Shown: one piece after another, positions 38,386 to 46,252 of the stretch
Layout of the letters: each line of letters opens with the position of its first letter
Position numbering within the stretch: the first letter of the stretch is position 1
Assembly (NCBI RefSeq): GCF_019090165.1
Contig: NZ_JAHRIB010000080.1
Span: 1-50,929, forward strand
Length of the DNA: 50,929 nt
Direction: 5' to 3'
From: Streptomyces sp. BV286
GTDB taxonomy: Bacteria > Actinomycetota > Actinomycetes > Streptomycetales > Streptomycetaceae
The notes under the pieces: generated by a model
What the model was told of the DNA's origin: nothing
Database searches by the model: none
Seen by the model: the letters and a program-made list of their open reading frames with translations, nothing else
Translations under genes and position numbers: made by a program

Positions 38386-39789
38386 ATGACGCGATCCTTG
38401 CAGGCCGTGGCCTACACCCGACCCTCCGCGCTGGAGTCCTCACCGGGCGGAGGCCGCCTGGGACTTGAGACCTCGCGGGGTGCGACGCCCCGCGGTGTCG
38501 AGGAGCATCCCCGTTTCTTCGCGGGGTTCCTGACATCGCCTCAGGTGGCGTCGGCCGGGCTGCTCGCGGTCGCCGACGTGGCGAGGGCGCGCTACTTCCA
38601 GCGGCAGCTCGCGGCGTCCCTGGACCCGGTGGTCACGGGCAACGGCGACCGGCTGCGTTTCGAGTCCTTCTCCGGCTGCGGCGGGGTGTACGCCCGGCTG
38701 GACGTCCTGGAAGCGGGTCTCGACGGCGGCGAGGTGGGGCACGGCACGACGAACGTCGACGTCAACAACCCCTTGCGGGAGGCTCTGTCGAGGATCGGTT
38801 CCGACGATCCGCTGCACCTGCGTGTCGGCCCGGACGAGATGGCCGTGACCACCCTGGACGGGCCGGTCGTGGAGAAGAAGGTGCCGCTGCCGGACCGCTG
38901 GCTGCGGGGTTTCGCCGAGGCCCAGGTGATAGCGGCCGGTTTCGACCTGCGGGCCGAACTGCCCGCGTCGGAGGCCGTGCGGTTCTTGCGCTCGCTGCCC
39001 CGTTCCAGCGCGCGGGGCGCTTCCCGGGGCGCGCGGTGGGTGGTGCCCGCGGGGCATGTCCTGCGGCCCACGACCCGGTCGGTGCCCGGAGCGGTCTGTC
39101 TTCCGGGCCCGGAGCGGCTGATCGCCCTCCAGCGGGTGCTCCGGTACGCGTCGGCCCTGCGGGTGTACGGTCCCGCGCTCGCCGGGGGCGCCGCCACGGC
39201 CAGTGCCTGGGAGGTCGTCCTGCCCGGGATGCGGCTCACACTGACGCTGTCACCGGAGGCCTCCCGGGGCTTCTCCGGCGAGGGAGGAGTACTCGACGCG
39301 CTGGCCGCGGACGAGACGGCCGAGGACGCGGAACTGATCGCGGTCCTGCTGGCCTGGGAACCCAGGATCGACGTCGGGGACCTGTCCGCCTCCTCGGGAC
39401 TGCCCGCCGAGCGGGTGCGGGCGGCCCTCGTCCGGCTGGGCACCTCGGGACGCGTGGGCTACGACACGGCGGAAGCGGCCTACTTCCATCGCGAACTCCC
39501 TTACGACGCCGGGCGCGTGGAGCGGTACAACCCCCGGTTGCGGGCCGCCCGGGATCTCGTGGGCGCGGGCGCGGTGGTCCTGGACGGCGTCCTCGCCACG
39601 GTGACCGCCGAGGACGGGCACGCGCACCGGGTGCGCGACGACGCGGGGGTGCTGAGCTGCAGCTGCCTGTGGTGGGCCAGGTACCGGGGCGGGCGCGGGC
39701 CGTGCAAGCACGCGCTGGCGGTACGCATGGTCCGCCGCGGCGCGGTGTCCGGGCAGGCGGAGGTTCTGGTCGACGGGGGTGTGCGATGA
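38386..39789 (+). CDS. SWIM zinc-finger protein
   Basis: 467 aa. The N-terminal two-thirds has no recognised catalytic motif (EEHPRFFAGFLTSPQVASAG, ARYFQRQLAASLDPVVTGNG, RFESFSGCGGVYARLDVLEA). A winged-helix-like stretch is at about 340-380 (LSASSGLPAERVRAALVRLG). The C-terminus is a SWIM finger, Cys425-x-Cys427-x12-Cys440-x-His442 (CSCLWWARYRGGRGPCKH), which binds DNA or protein. The ATG is fixed by the promoter six bases upstream; no Shine-Dalgarno is present. It overlaps the DUF6493 gene by ATGA. SWIM proteins of this type usually sit in larger MoxR/vWA loci; here only the two genes are present. A damage-induced DNA-associated role is inferred from the promoter. Confidence 0.92.
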   Translation: MTRSLQAVAYTRPSALESSPGGGRLGLETSRGATPRGVEEHPRFFAGFLTSPQVASAGLLAVADVARARYFQRQLAASLDPVVTGNGDRLRFESFSGCGGVYARLDVLEAGLDGGEVGHGTTNVDVNNPLREALSRIGSDDPLHLRVGPDEMAVTTLDGPVVEKKVPLPDRWLRGFAEAQVIAAGFDLRAELPASEAVRFLRSLPRSSARGASRGARWVVPAGHVLRPTTRSVPGAVCLPGPERLIALQRVLRYASALRVYGPALAGGAATASAWEVVLPGMRLTLTLSPEASRGFSGEGGVLDALAADETAEDAELIAVLLAWEPRIDVGDLSASSGLPAERVRAALVRLGTSGRVGYDTAEAAYFHRELPYDAGRVERYNPRLRAARDLVGAGAVVLDGVLATVTAEDGHAHRVRDDAGVLSCSCLWWARYRGGRGPCKHALAVRMVRRGAVSGQAEVLVDGGVR

Positions 39790-42479
39790 GCAGTGCGGTG
39801 AGGGATGCGGTTCCGGTGAGCGATGCGGTGCCGGTGAGTGAAGCATTGCTGGCGGCCGTACGGGCGGGGCGGACCAACGAGGCCGCGGGCCTGCTGGACG
39901 GGATGACGGATCCGCAGCGGCGGCTCTGTCTGCCCGCTCTGCAGGAGCTGCGCAAGGAGCTGCGGGTCGCGCCCTGGGACGCCGCGTCCCGCACGGCGTA
40001 TCCCGCACTGCACGCGGCCGGTGCGGCCTGCCACACCGGAGCGGCCGGTGCGGCGGGCTGGATCACCGCGGCCGACATGCGCTGGTCCCAGGCGTCTCCC
40101 GCGGCACTGCTCCATGTGCTGGGCGACCGGGAGCGGGACTGGCTGGGCAACCTCGCGCGGCGGCTCGCGGACCGCCCGGCGACCGCCCAGGTCCCCTACG
40201 AGCTGATGGCGGGGCTGGTGCGGCTGTCAGGTTGCGCGGTGCCGACGACGGAGACCTACGTCGTCGGCTGGGTCGAGCAGATCGGCAGCCTGTGGCAGCG
40301 CGGCGACACCGTTGCGCAGAGGCTTCGCCAGGATCCGTACACGGCGGACCTCGTCCCCGCGCTCTTCGGGATCCCCGACATCGGCGGCCACCTGGACTGG
40401 CTCTTCGGCGACGGTCCGGACAGTTGGTGCGCCGCCCTCGCGCGGGTCACCGAGGAGGGTGTCCTCGATCGGAAGGCCCTGGTGGACGACTGCGTGGCCC
40501 GGCTGCTGCGGGGCGGCGCGGCGTCCGACTGCCGCGTCTTCCTGCGGCTGTTGGCGGCACTCGGGCTCAGCCGGGACGAGGAGCGGGAGCGGGTCGCCGA
40601 CTGGCTGGCGCTCACCTCCCACGCGGCCTCCACCGTGGCGGCCCACGCCCAGTCGGTGCTGGGCTCGCTGGCGTCGGCCGGCGGGATCACGTCCCGTCAG
40701 CTCGCCGAGATGTCCGACGGCATGCTGTTCCGCACGGAGAAGAAGCTGGTGCGCGCCCAGCTCGTGCTTCTCGGGAAGGTGCTCCGGCGCGACCCGTCCA
40801 CCGCCACCGAACTGCTGCCCTCGGTGGCGCAGGCCTTCGGGCACGAGGACACTGACCTGCAGGAGCGTGCGTGGAAGCTGGTGGAGCGGCACATCGGTGT
40901 GGTGGACGAGCGGGCGCGTGAGGAAGTGGCCGACGCGGCCGCCCGGTTGAGCGCCGGACTGCGAGCACGTGCCGGCGCGGTCCTGGGAATGGACGCGGCA
41001 GCGCTCGCGCCGCCGCCGTATCTGGAGCTGCTGCCTCCCGCGCCGGTGCCGGACCGGCTCGCGTCCGCGCCGGACTCGGCAACCGAACTGGCAGAGGAGG
41101 TCGGCGCCCTGCTGGCGTCCGGCGACGGGGACGTGGCCGCGTTCGAGCGCGCCCTGGACGGCCTGGTGCGGCACGCCCACCGGCACCAGGCGGAGTTGAC
41201 CGAAGCCCTGACACCGGTGGTCGCGCGGCTCTGGTGGGCCGGCGCCGAGCTTCAGCACCACTCGGCGGACGAGTACTTCCGGGATGCGCCGCACGGCCTG
41301 GAGGTCGTGCTCGCGGCCCTGCTGGGACGGGTACGGACGGCCACGCTGCACAAGGCCGATCAGCACGGACCGATGTCGGACCCCTGCGTGCACAGCGCGA
41401 TGAGCGCCGCCTTCAACGCGCGTCTGTGGGAGGCGGCCTACCGGGTGCGCACCGACCCGATGCCGTTTCTGCTCGCCACGCCCACCTGGGCGTCCGGATT
41501 CCTGGAGCCGGACGAGCTCGTGTCCCGCCTCGGCGAGTACCACCGGCTCGGCGCCCGGCCCGGGGCGGCCGACTTCGCGCAGGCACTGCTCCGGGTACGG
41601 CGCGACGACCGTGCGGTGGCCGCTGCCGCCGCCGAGCGGGCCGCCTCGCTCGGCACGGCGCACGGAGAGCGGCTGGCACGCTGGCTCACGGGCGACGCCC
41701 CGACGGCGCCCACGAGCAGGCGACGCACCTCGGGGGTCCGCATCCTGCTGGAACTCGGCGAGCTCGACGGGCTGCCGGCAGACCTCCCGGCGGCGTTCCG
41801 CAGGCTCGGCCGGCCCGTCGGTGTCTTCGAGGCGCGCAGATACTGCCACCACTACTGGACCCAGGACGGGCGGCAGCACTGGCTGGCCGTGGTGCCCGGG
41901 CGGCGCGAGCTGGTGGCCGCCCGCCTGATGCGCGAGGTCTCCTCGGTCTCGGTCGAGGACACCCGCAACGCCGCCATGGTCCTGCCGCTGATCGCCGAGG
42001 CGGAGGGCGAGGCGGGCGAGGCCGTGCACCTCTGCGTCGCGTACGGGCTGGGGGCACGTCACCCGGAGGACCGGCTCGGCGCGGTGGACGCCCTCCTGGT
42101 CCTCGCCGCGCGGGGGCAGTTGGACGCCGAGCGACTCGGCGGGGACCTGGGGCAGTTGGTGCGCCGCGGGGCGGTGAAGCCCCTGCGGCTCGCCGAGTCC
42201 GTGCGGACCGCGGCGACGACCGGCGCGTACGCCACCGTCTGGTCGATACTCCGGGCCGCGCTGCCCGTCCTGCTCGCGGACCTCGCGACGGACGGCGCCG
42301 CCCCGGCCACCCGCGGATACGGCGAACTGCTGGCGGTCGCCGCAGAGTGCGCCGAACTCACCGGGGCACGCGACGACGTGGCCCATCTCGCGCAGGCGGC
42401 GGAGCGGAGCGGCTCGTCCCGGCTCGTGACCCAGGCCCGCCGACTGCGTGACACCCTGGGCAGGGAAGTGGCCGCCTGA
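39786..42479 (+). CDS. DUF6493 family protein, partner of the SWIM protein
   Basis: 897 aa, no signal peptide or membrane segment. It is built of helical repeats, HEAT-like in appearance (LLRGGAASDCRVFLRLLAAL, STVAAHAQSVLGSLASAGGI, EDTDLQERAWKLVERHIGVV), with a C-terminal region of similar character. No nuclease, ATPase or protease motif is visible. A short N-terminal repeat, AVRDAVPVSDAVPVSEA, reflects a nucleotide duplication near 39795-39840. The ATGA overlap with the SWIM gene means coupled translation, so the two probably form a complex, with this protein as scaffold. A hairpin ends the operon. Confidence 0.87.
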   Translation: MSSAVRDAVPVSDAVPVSEALLAAVRAGRTNEAAGLLDGMTDPQRRLCLPALQELRKELRVAPWDAASRTAYPALHAAGAACHTGAAGAAGWITAADMRWSQASPAALLHVLGDRERDWLGNLARRLADRPATAQVPYELMAGLVRLSGCAVPTTETYVVGWVEQIGSLWQRGDTVAQRLRQDPYTADLVPALFGIPDIGGHLDWLFGDGPDSWCAALARVTEEGVLDRKALVDDCVARLLRGGAASDCRVFLRLLAALGLSRDEERERVADWLALTSHAASTVAAHAQSVLGSLASAGGITSRQLAEMSDGMLFRTEKKLVRAQLVLLGKVLRRDPSTATELLPSVAQAFGHEDTDLQERAWKLVERHIGVVDERAREEVADAAARLSAGLRARAGAVLGMDAAALAPPPYLELLPPAPVPDRLASAPDSATELAEEVGALLASGDGDVAAFERALDGLVRHAHRHQAELTEALTPVVARLWWAGAELQHHSADEYFRDAPHGLEVVLAALLGRVRTATLHKADQHGPMSDPCVHSAMSAAFNARLWEAAYRVRTDPMPFLLATPTWASGFLEPDELVSRLGEYHRLGARPGAADFAQALLRVRRDDRAVAAAAAERAASLGTAHGERLARWLTGDAPTAPTSRRRTSGVRILLELGELDGLPADLPAAFRRLGRPVGVFEARRYCHHYWTQDGRQHWLAVVPGRRELVAARLMREVSSVSVEDTRNAAMVLPLIAEAEGEAGEAVHLCVAYGLGARHPEDRLGAVDALLVLAARGQLDAERLGGDLGQLVRRGAVKPLRLAESVRTAATTGAYATVWSILRAALPVLLADLATDGAAPATRGYGELLAVAAECAELTGARDDVAHLAQAAERSGSSRLVTQARRLRDTLGREVAA

Positions 42480-42491
42480 AGCGGGCACGGC

Positions 42492-42513
42492 CGCCGAGGC
42501 TCCGGCCTCGGCG
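42492..42513 (+). terminator. Hairpin terminator of the SWIM/DUF6493 operon
   Basis: CGCCGAGG (42492-42499), loop CTCCGG, CCTCGGCG (42506-42513), 12 bases after the DUF6493 stop. Confidence 0.65.
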
Positions 42514-42683
42514 CGCAAGTGCTGTACGTGTTCGGCCAGTTCGACCCGTTGAGTCCGTTCAGGGGGCGTTCGATTCCCGCCCCGAGATTCGTAAAAAATG
42601 CAACAAAAAAGACAGAAGTACACTTAACCGATCAGTCACAAAGCGTTCGTGATCACGCAACACCGATGCTCCACAGTGAACGC
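42514..42683. promoter_or_regulatory. AT-rich promoter region of the ACT-GNAT gene
   Basis: Unusually A-rich for this genome at 42585-42640 (GTAAAAAATGCAACAAAAAA). It contains a perfect palindrome, CGTGATCACG (42648-42657). A promoter is likely, but -35 and -10 cannot be fixed. Confidence 0.45.
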
Positions 42684-44150
42684 ATGACTCCAGACATGTC
42701 TCACGTGACGCGCACGAAGAACGGCCGGCCGGTCCACCACTGGCGTCGGCACCTCATCCGGCTGGCCGCCCTGTTCACGGCCGCGGCAGTCGCCGACACC
42801 GTGGCGCACCTGACCGGGCACGGCCCCTACGGCCCCGCCCTGCTCACGATTCCGGCGATCGCCCTGATCGCCACGGCGGGGTTCCACACATGGTGGGCAC
42901 GCCGCCACGGTCACGCCCCGCCGACGGGCGATACCGGCGCCCTGCCGCCCGCATCCGTGCGGCAGGCCGGGGCGGCCGAGGGGGATGCCACCTCGCCGGA
43001 GGCCGGCTCCGGCGAAGCCGTGCTGTGGCGGATGCGTACGACCGTGCGCGACGAGCCCGGGTCGCTGGCCGCGCTGTGCGTGGCGCTGGCCGCTCTGCGG
43101 GTCGACATCCTGAGCCTGCAGACGCATCCGCTGGCCGAGGGCACCGTGGACGAGTTCCTGCTGCGTGCTCCCGCGCCGGTGGCGGCGTCCGACGTCACCG
43201 ACACGGTGGCGCTGGCCGGCGGTCGCGGCACGTGGATCGAGCGGGCCGACGCGCACGACCTGGTGGACGCGCCCACCCGTGTCCTGGGCCTCGCGACGCG
43301 TACGGCGCTGGACGCGGCGGAACTGCCCTTGGCGCTGCGCCAGTTGCTCGGGCGGTGCACGATCCGTTCGCTGCCCGCCACGTCGGTGCGCGGCGACCGT
43401 TCGCACGAGGGGGCTCCCGTCGAGGGGGCACTGGAGGACACCGTGATGCGGTTGCGTGCGCCGGAGGGCGGAGTGATCACCGTGGAGCGGCCCTATCTGC
43501 CGTTCACGCCCACCGAGTTCGCGCGGGCCCGGGCGCTGGTCGAGCTGGACGCCCGGCTCGGTCCGCGGGTGCCGCACAGCCGGGACGTCCTGACACTGCC
43601 CCAGGGCAACGACATCACCGTGCGCCGCGCCGACGCCGGTGACATCGACGCCGCGAAGGCCATGCACGAGCGGTGCTCACAGCGGACGCTGAGCATGCGC
43701 TATCACGGGCCCGTCAACGACGCGGACAAGTACCTCAAGCACCTCCTCAGCCCTCACTTCGGGCGCACGCTCGCCGTGCAGACCGCGTCGGGGCGCGTCG
43801 TCGGGCTCGGCCATCTGCTCTGGGACGGCGACGAAACGGAGATCGCTCTGCTGGTGGAGGACGACTGGCAGCGGCGCGGTATCGGCGGCGAGCTGCTCGG
43901 CCGGCTGGTGGCGATGGCCGTCGAGGCCGGCTGCGAGAGCGTGTACGCCGTCACGCAGTCGTCCAACACCGGCATGGTCGCCGCGATGCGCGCCCTCGAC
44001 CTCCCCCTCGACTACCAGATCGAGGAGGGCACTCTCGTCATCACGGCCCGCCTGAGCGCGACGCCCCTCGACCCGCACCCGGCGTACGCGGAGGCTCCCG
44101 GGGACGAGCGCGAGCAGACACCCGAGCACGAGCACTCGGTGCGCGACTGA
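42684..44150 (+). CDS. Membrane-anchored ACT-GNAT fusion protein
   Basis: 488 aa from ATG 42684; ATGs at 42666 and 42696 are equally possible and none has a strong ribosome site. Two TM helices are at about 25-46 (IRLAALFTAAAVADTVAHLT) and 50-72 (PALLTIPAIALIATAGFHTW), then a cytoplasmic part. An ACT-like domain is at about 112-165 (RMRTTVRDEPGSLAALCVAL), an Ala-rich linker follows, and a C-terminal GNAT is at about 310-460 (DITVRRADAGDIDAAKAMHE, acetyl-CoA loop DDWQRRGIGGELLGRL). An ACT domain binding an amino acid and regulating a lysine acetyltransferase is known in some actinobacteria; the added membrane anchor and the substrate are unexplained. Confidence 0.87.
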   Translation: MTPDMSHVTRTKNGRPVHHWRRHLIRLAALFTAAAVADTVAHLTGHGPYGPALLTIPAIALIATAGFHTWWARRHGHAPPTGDTGALPPASVRQAGAAEGDATSPEAGSGEAVLWRMRTTVRDEPGSLAALCVALAALRVDILSLQTHPLAEGTVDEFLLRAPAPVAASDVTDTVALAGGRGTWIERADAHDLVDAPTRVLGLATRTALDAAELPLALRQLLGRCTIRSLPATSVRGDRSHEGAPVEGALEDTVMRLRAPEGGVITVERPYLPFTPTEFARARALVELDARLGPRVPHSRDVLTLPQGNDITVRRADAGDIDAAKAMHERCSQRTLSMRYHGPVNDADKYLKHLLSPHFGRTLAVQTASGRVVGLGHLLWDGDETEIALLVEDDWQRRGIGGELLGRLVAMAVEAGCESVYAVTQSSNTGMVAAMRALDLPLDYQIEEGTLVITARLSATPLDPHPAYAEAPGDEREQTPEHEHSVRD

Positions 44151-44378
44151 CAAGGGCGACCCGAGCGACGGAGCCGGACGGGGTCGGCCGGCCGGCATCC
44201 GTTCCGCGCGGTGGCGGGTCCAGCGAGCACGCCGGGCCCGCCACCGTCCGCGTTCCGGTGACTCGGTCGCACCGCACGTCCCGATGCTCCGGGACGACAC
44301 CACTCTCGGCACACCGCACACCGCACACGCAACGCCGCACGCCGCACGCCGCACACCGCCCCGGCCTACCACCCCGGA
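44151..44378. repeat. Intergenic region with CCGCAC-type short repeats
   Basis: Gap between convergent genes. From about 44310 to 44360 it is a run of imperfect CACCGCACAC and CGCCGCAC units. No gene or clear hairpin was seen. Confidence 0.7.
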
Positions 44379-45623
44379 CTACCGCTCCGCCGCCATCTCC
44401 CGCACGGCGCCGTCGCCCCGCGCCGACCCCAGTGCCTCGTCGAGATCCCGCCAGAGATCCTCCACGTCCTCCAGGCCGACCGACAGCCGCAGGAGACGGT
44501 CGCTCACTCCGCTGCCGCGCCGGTCCTCCGCGTCCACGATGCGATGGCTGATCGAGGCGGGGTGCTGGATCAACGTGTCGACACTGCCGAGGCTCACCGC
44601 CGGAGTGACGAGACGGACCCCGGCGATCACCTCGTGCGGATCACCATGGATCTCGAAGGCGATCATGGCGCCGCCGAGCCGCGGATAGTGGACCCGGGCG
44701 ACACGCGGGTCGGCGCGAAGGCGCCGAACCAGTTCGGCGGCGTTCGCCGAGGCGGCGCGCACCCGGACGGGAAGCGTCGACAGACCGCGCAGCAGCAGGT
44801 AGCCGGCGAGCGGATGCAGCACGCCCCCCGTGGCGAACCGGACCTGCCGCAGCCTCCCTGCGAACTCCTCGTCGCAGGCCACGACCCCGGCCATCACGTC
44901 ACCGTGCCCGCCCAGGTACTTGGTGGCACTGTGGAGCACGAGCCGTGCCCCCAGTTCGGCCGGCCGCTGCAGCACCGGTGTGGCGAAGGTGTTGTCGGCG
45001 AGCAGCGGAACACTCCCGCAGGAGTGGGCGATCGCCCGCAGATCGAGTTCGGCGAGCGTCGGGTTGGCCGGTGACTCGACCAGGACCAGACCGGTGTCCG
45101 CCCGCAGGGCGTCCGTGATCCCCGCGGGATCGACCCACGTCACCTCGGAGCCGAGCAGCCCGGCCGTCAACAGGTGATCGCTGCATCCGTACAGGGGCCG
45201 TACGGCGACGACATGGCGCAGGCCCATGGCGTTCCGTACGAGCAGCACCGCGCTCAGCGCGGCCATGCCGCTCGCGAAGGCGACAGCGCTCTGTGTGCCC
45301 TCCAGTCGCGCGAGAGCCGTCTCGAACCGGGCGACGGTCGGGTTGCCGAGCCGACCGTAGACCGGCGGCCCGTCCGGCTCGGCGCCGTCGGTGGCGAAGG
45401 CGTCGATGCGGGCCGCCTCGCCCCGGCTGTCGTACGACGGGTAGGTGGTGGACAGGTCGATCGGCGGGGCGTGCAAACCCTGCCGGGCGAGATCGTCCCG
45501 CCCCGCGTGCACGGCCTCGGTGGCCAGCGCCCGCACGCGGGTGCCCACCGCCCCGGCCGCCCGGCCGCCGTTCTCCGCTGCGTCGTCACACGTGTCTCGC
45601 ACGTCAGTGCTGCCGAAGTCCAT
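44379..45623 (-). CDS. Trans-sulfuration-type PLP enzyme (cystathionine gamma-lyase/methionine gamma-lyase family)
   Basis: 414 aa. Cys/Met metabolism PLP fold: ATEAVHAGRDDLARQGLHAP, PPVYGRLGNPTVARFETALA, SAVAFASGMAALSAVLLV, ADNTFATPVLQRPAELGARL, PLP lysine in LHSATKYLGGHGDVMAG, and C-terminal LRLSVGLEDVEDLWRDLDEAL. It could be a gamma-synthase, gamma-lyase or methionine gamma-lyase; substrate residues are not decisive. It is divergent from an Lrp-type regulator, a layout typical of amino-acid catabolic genes induced by their substrate. An N-terminal extension of about 35 residues precedes the fold. Confidence 0.9.
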   Translation of the reverse strand: MDFGSTDVRDTCDDAAENGGRAAGAVGTRVRALATEAVHAGRDDLARQGLHAPPIDLSTTYPSYDSRGEAARIDAFATDGAEPDGPPVYGRLGNPTVARFETALARLEGTQSAVAFASGMAALSAVLLVRNAMGLRHVVAVRPLYGCSDHLLTAGLLGSEVTWVDPAGITDALRADTGLVLVESPANPTLAELDLRAIAHSCGSVPLLADNTFATPVLQRPAELGARLVLHSATKYLGGHGDVMAGVVACDEEFAGRLRQVRFATGGVLHPLAGYLLLRGLSTLPVRVRAASANAAELVRRLRADPRVARVHYPRLGGAMIAFEIHGDPHEVIAGVRLVTPAVSLGSVDTLIQHPASISHRIVDAEDRRGSGVSDRLLRLSVGLEDVEDLWRDLDEALGSARGDGAVREMAAER

Positions 45624-45671
45624 GAGGTGCAGCCTGAACACCGAGCGGGCTATCGAGGAACATCTCCGTGC

Positions 45672-45677
45672 TACGTT
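45672..45677 (+). promoter_or_regulatory. -10 of a leaderless promoter for the Lrp gene
   Basis: TACGTT lies six bases before the ATG at 45684, with no ribosome site between. The 60-bp gap also has to hold the promoter of the divergent PLP-enzyme gene. Confidence 0.5.
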
Positions 45678-45683
45678 CGGCGC

Positions 45684-46190
45684 ATGACCGAATCCGTCGT
45701 ACTGGACCCGGTGGATCTTCATCTTCTGCGTCTGTTGCAGAACGACGCCCGGACCACGTACCGGGATCTGGCCGCACAGATCGGTGTCGCGCCCTCGACC
45801 TGTCTGGACCGGGTCACCCGGCTGCGCCGCTCGGGCGTGATCCTCGGCCATCAGCTGCGGCTCGATCCGGCCAAGCTGGGGCGAGGGCTGGAGGCACTGC
45901 TGTCCGTGCAGGTCAGGCCGCACCGGAGGGAGTTGGTCGGGCCGTTCGTGGAGCGGATCAGGATGCTCCCGGAGTCCCGTACCGTCTTCCACCTCACCGG
46001 GCCCGACGACTATCTCGTGCATGTCGCGGTCGCCGACATGGCGGATCTGCAGCGGCTGGTTCTGGACGGGTTCACCGCGCACCGCGAGGTGGCCCGCGTC
46101 GAAACCCGGCTGATCTTCCAGCAGTGGGACTGCGGGCCGCTGCTGCCGCCCGATCCGCCGGGGGCCACGCTCCCGGCCAAATCGGGCTGA
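45684..46190 (+). CDS. Lrp/AsnC-family regulator
   Basis: 168 aa. N-terminal helix-turn-helix (LDPVDLHLLRLLQNDARTTY, then QIGVAPSTCLDRVTRLRRSG) and C-terminal RAM effector domain (VQVRPHRRELVGPFVERIRM, TGPDDYLVHVAVADMADLQR). It probably senses an amino acid and controls the divergent PLP enzyme. Extra C-terminal residues are proline-rich. Confidence 0.94.
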   Translation: MTESVVLDPVDLHLLRLLQNDARTTYRDLAAQIGVAPSTCLDRVTRLRRSGVILGHQLRLDPAKLGRGLEALLSVQVRPHRRELVGPFVERIRMLPESRTVFHLTGPDDYLVHVAVADMADLQRLVLDGFTAHREVARVETRLIFQQWDCGPLLPPDPPGATLPAKSG

Positions 46191-46252
46191 CGCGGCACAA
46201 GGCCCGGTAAACGAAGCTGACGCGGCCCCCGTCCCCGTATGAGGATGGCCGC

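Noticed and set aside
40227..42623. 798-aa open frame antisense to the DUF6493 gene
   Set aside because: High-GC antisense shadow: composition is His/Arg/Gly/Gln-rich, no ribosome site, no family pattern; the plus-strand gene has coupled translation and normal codon use.
44310..44360. CCGCAC repeats as a CRISPR array or iteron origin
   Set aside because: Units are short, imperfect and without spacers; no Rep gene or replication feature is nearby.
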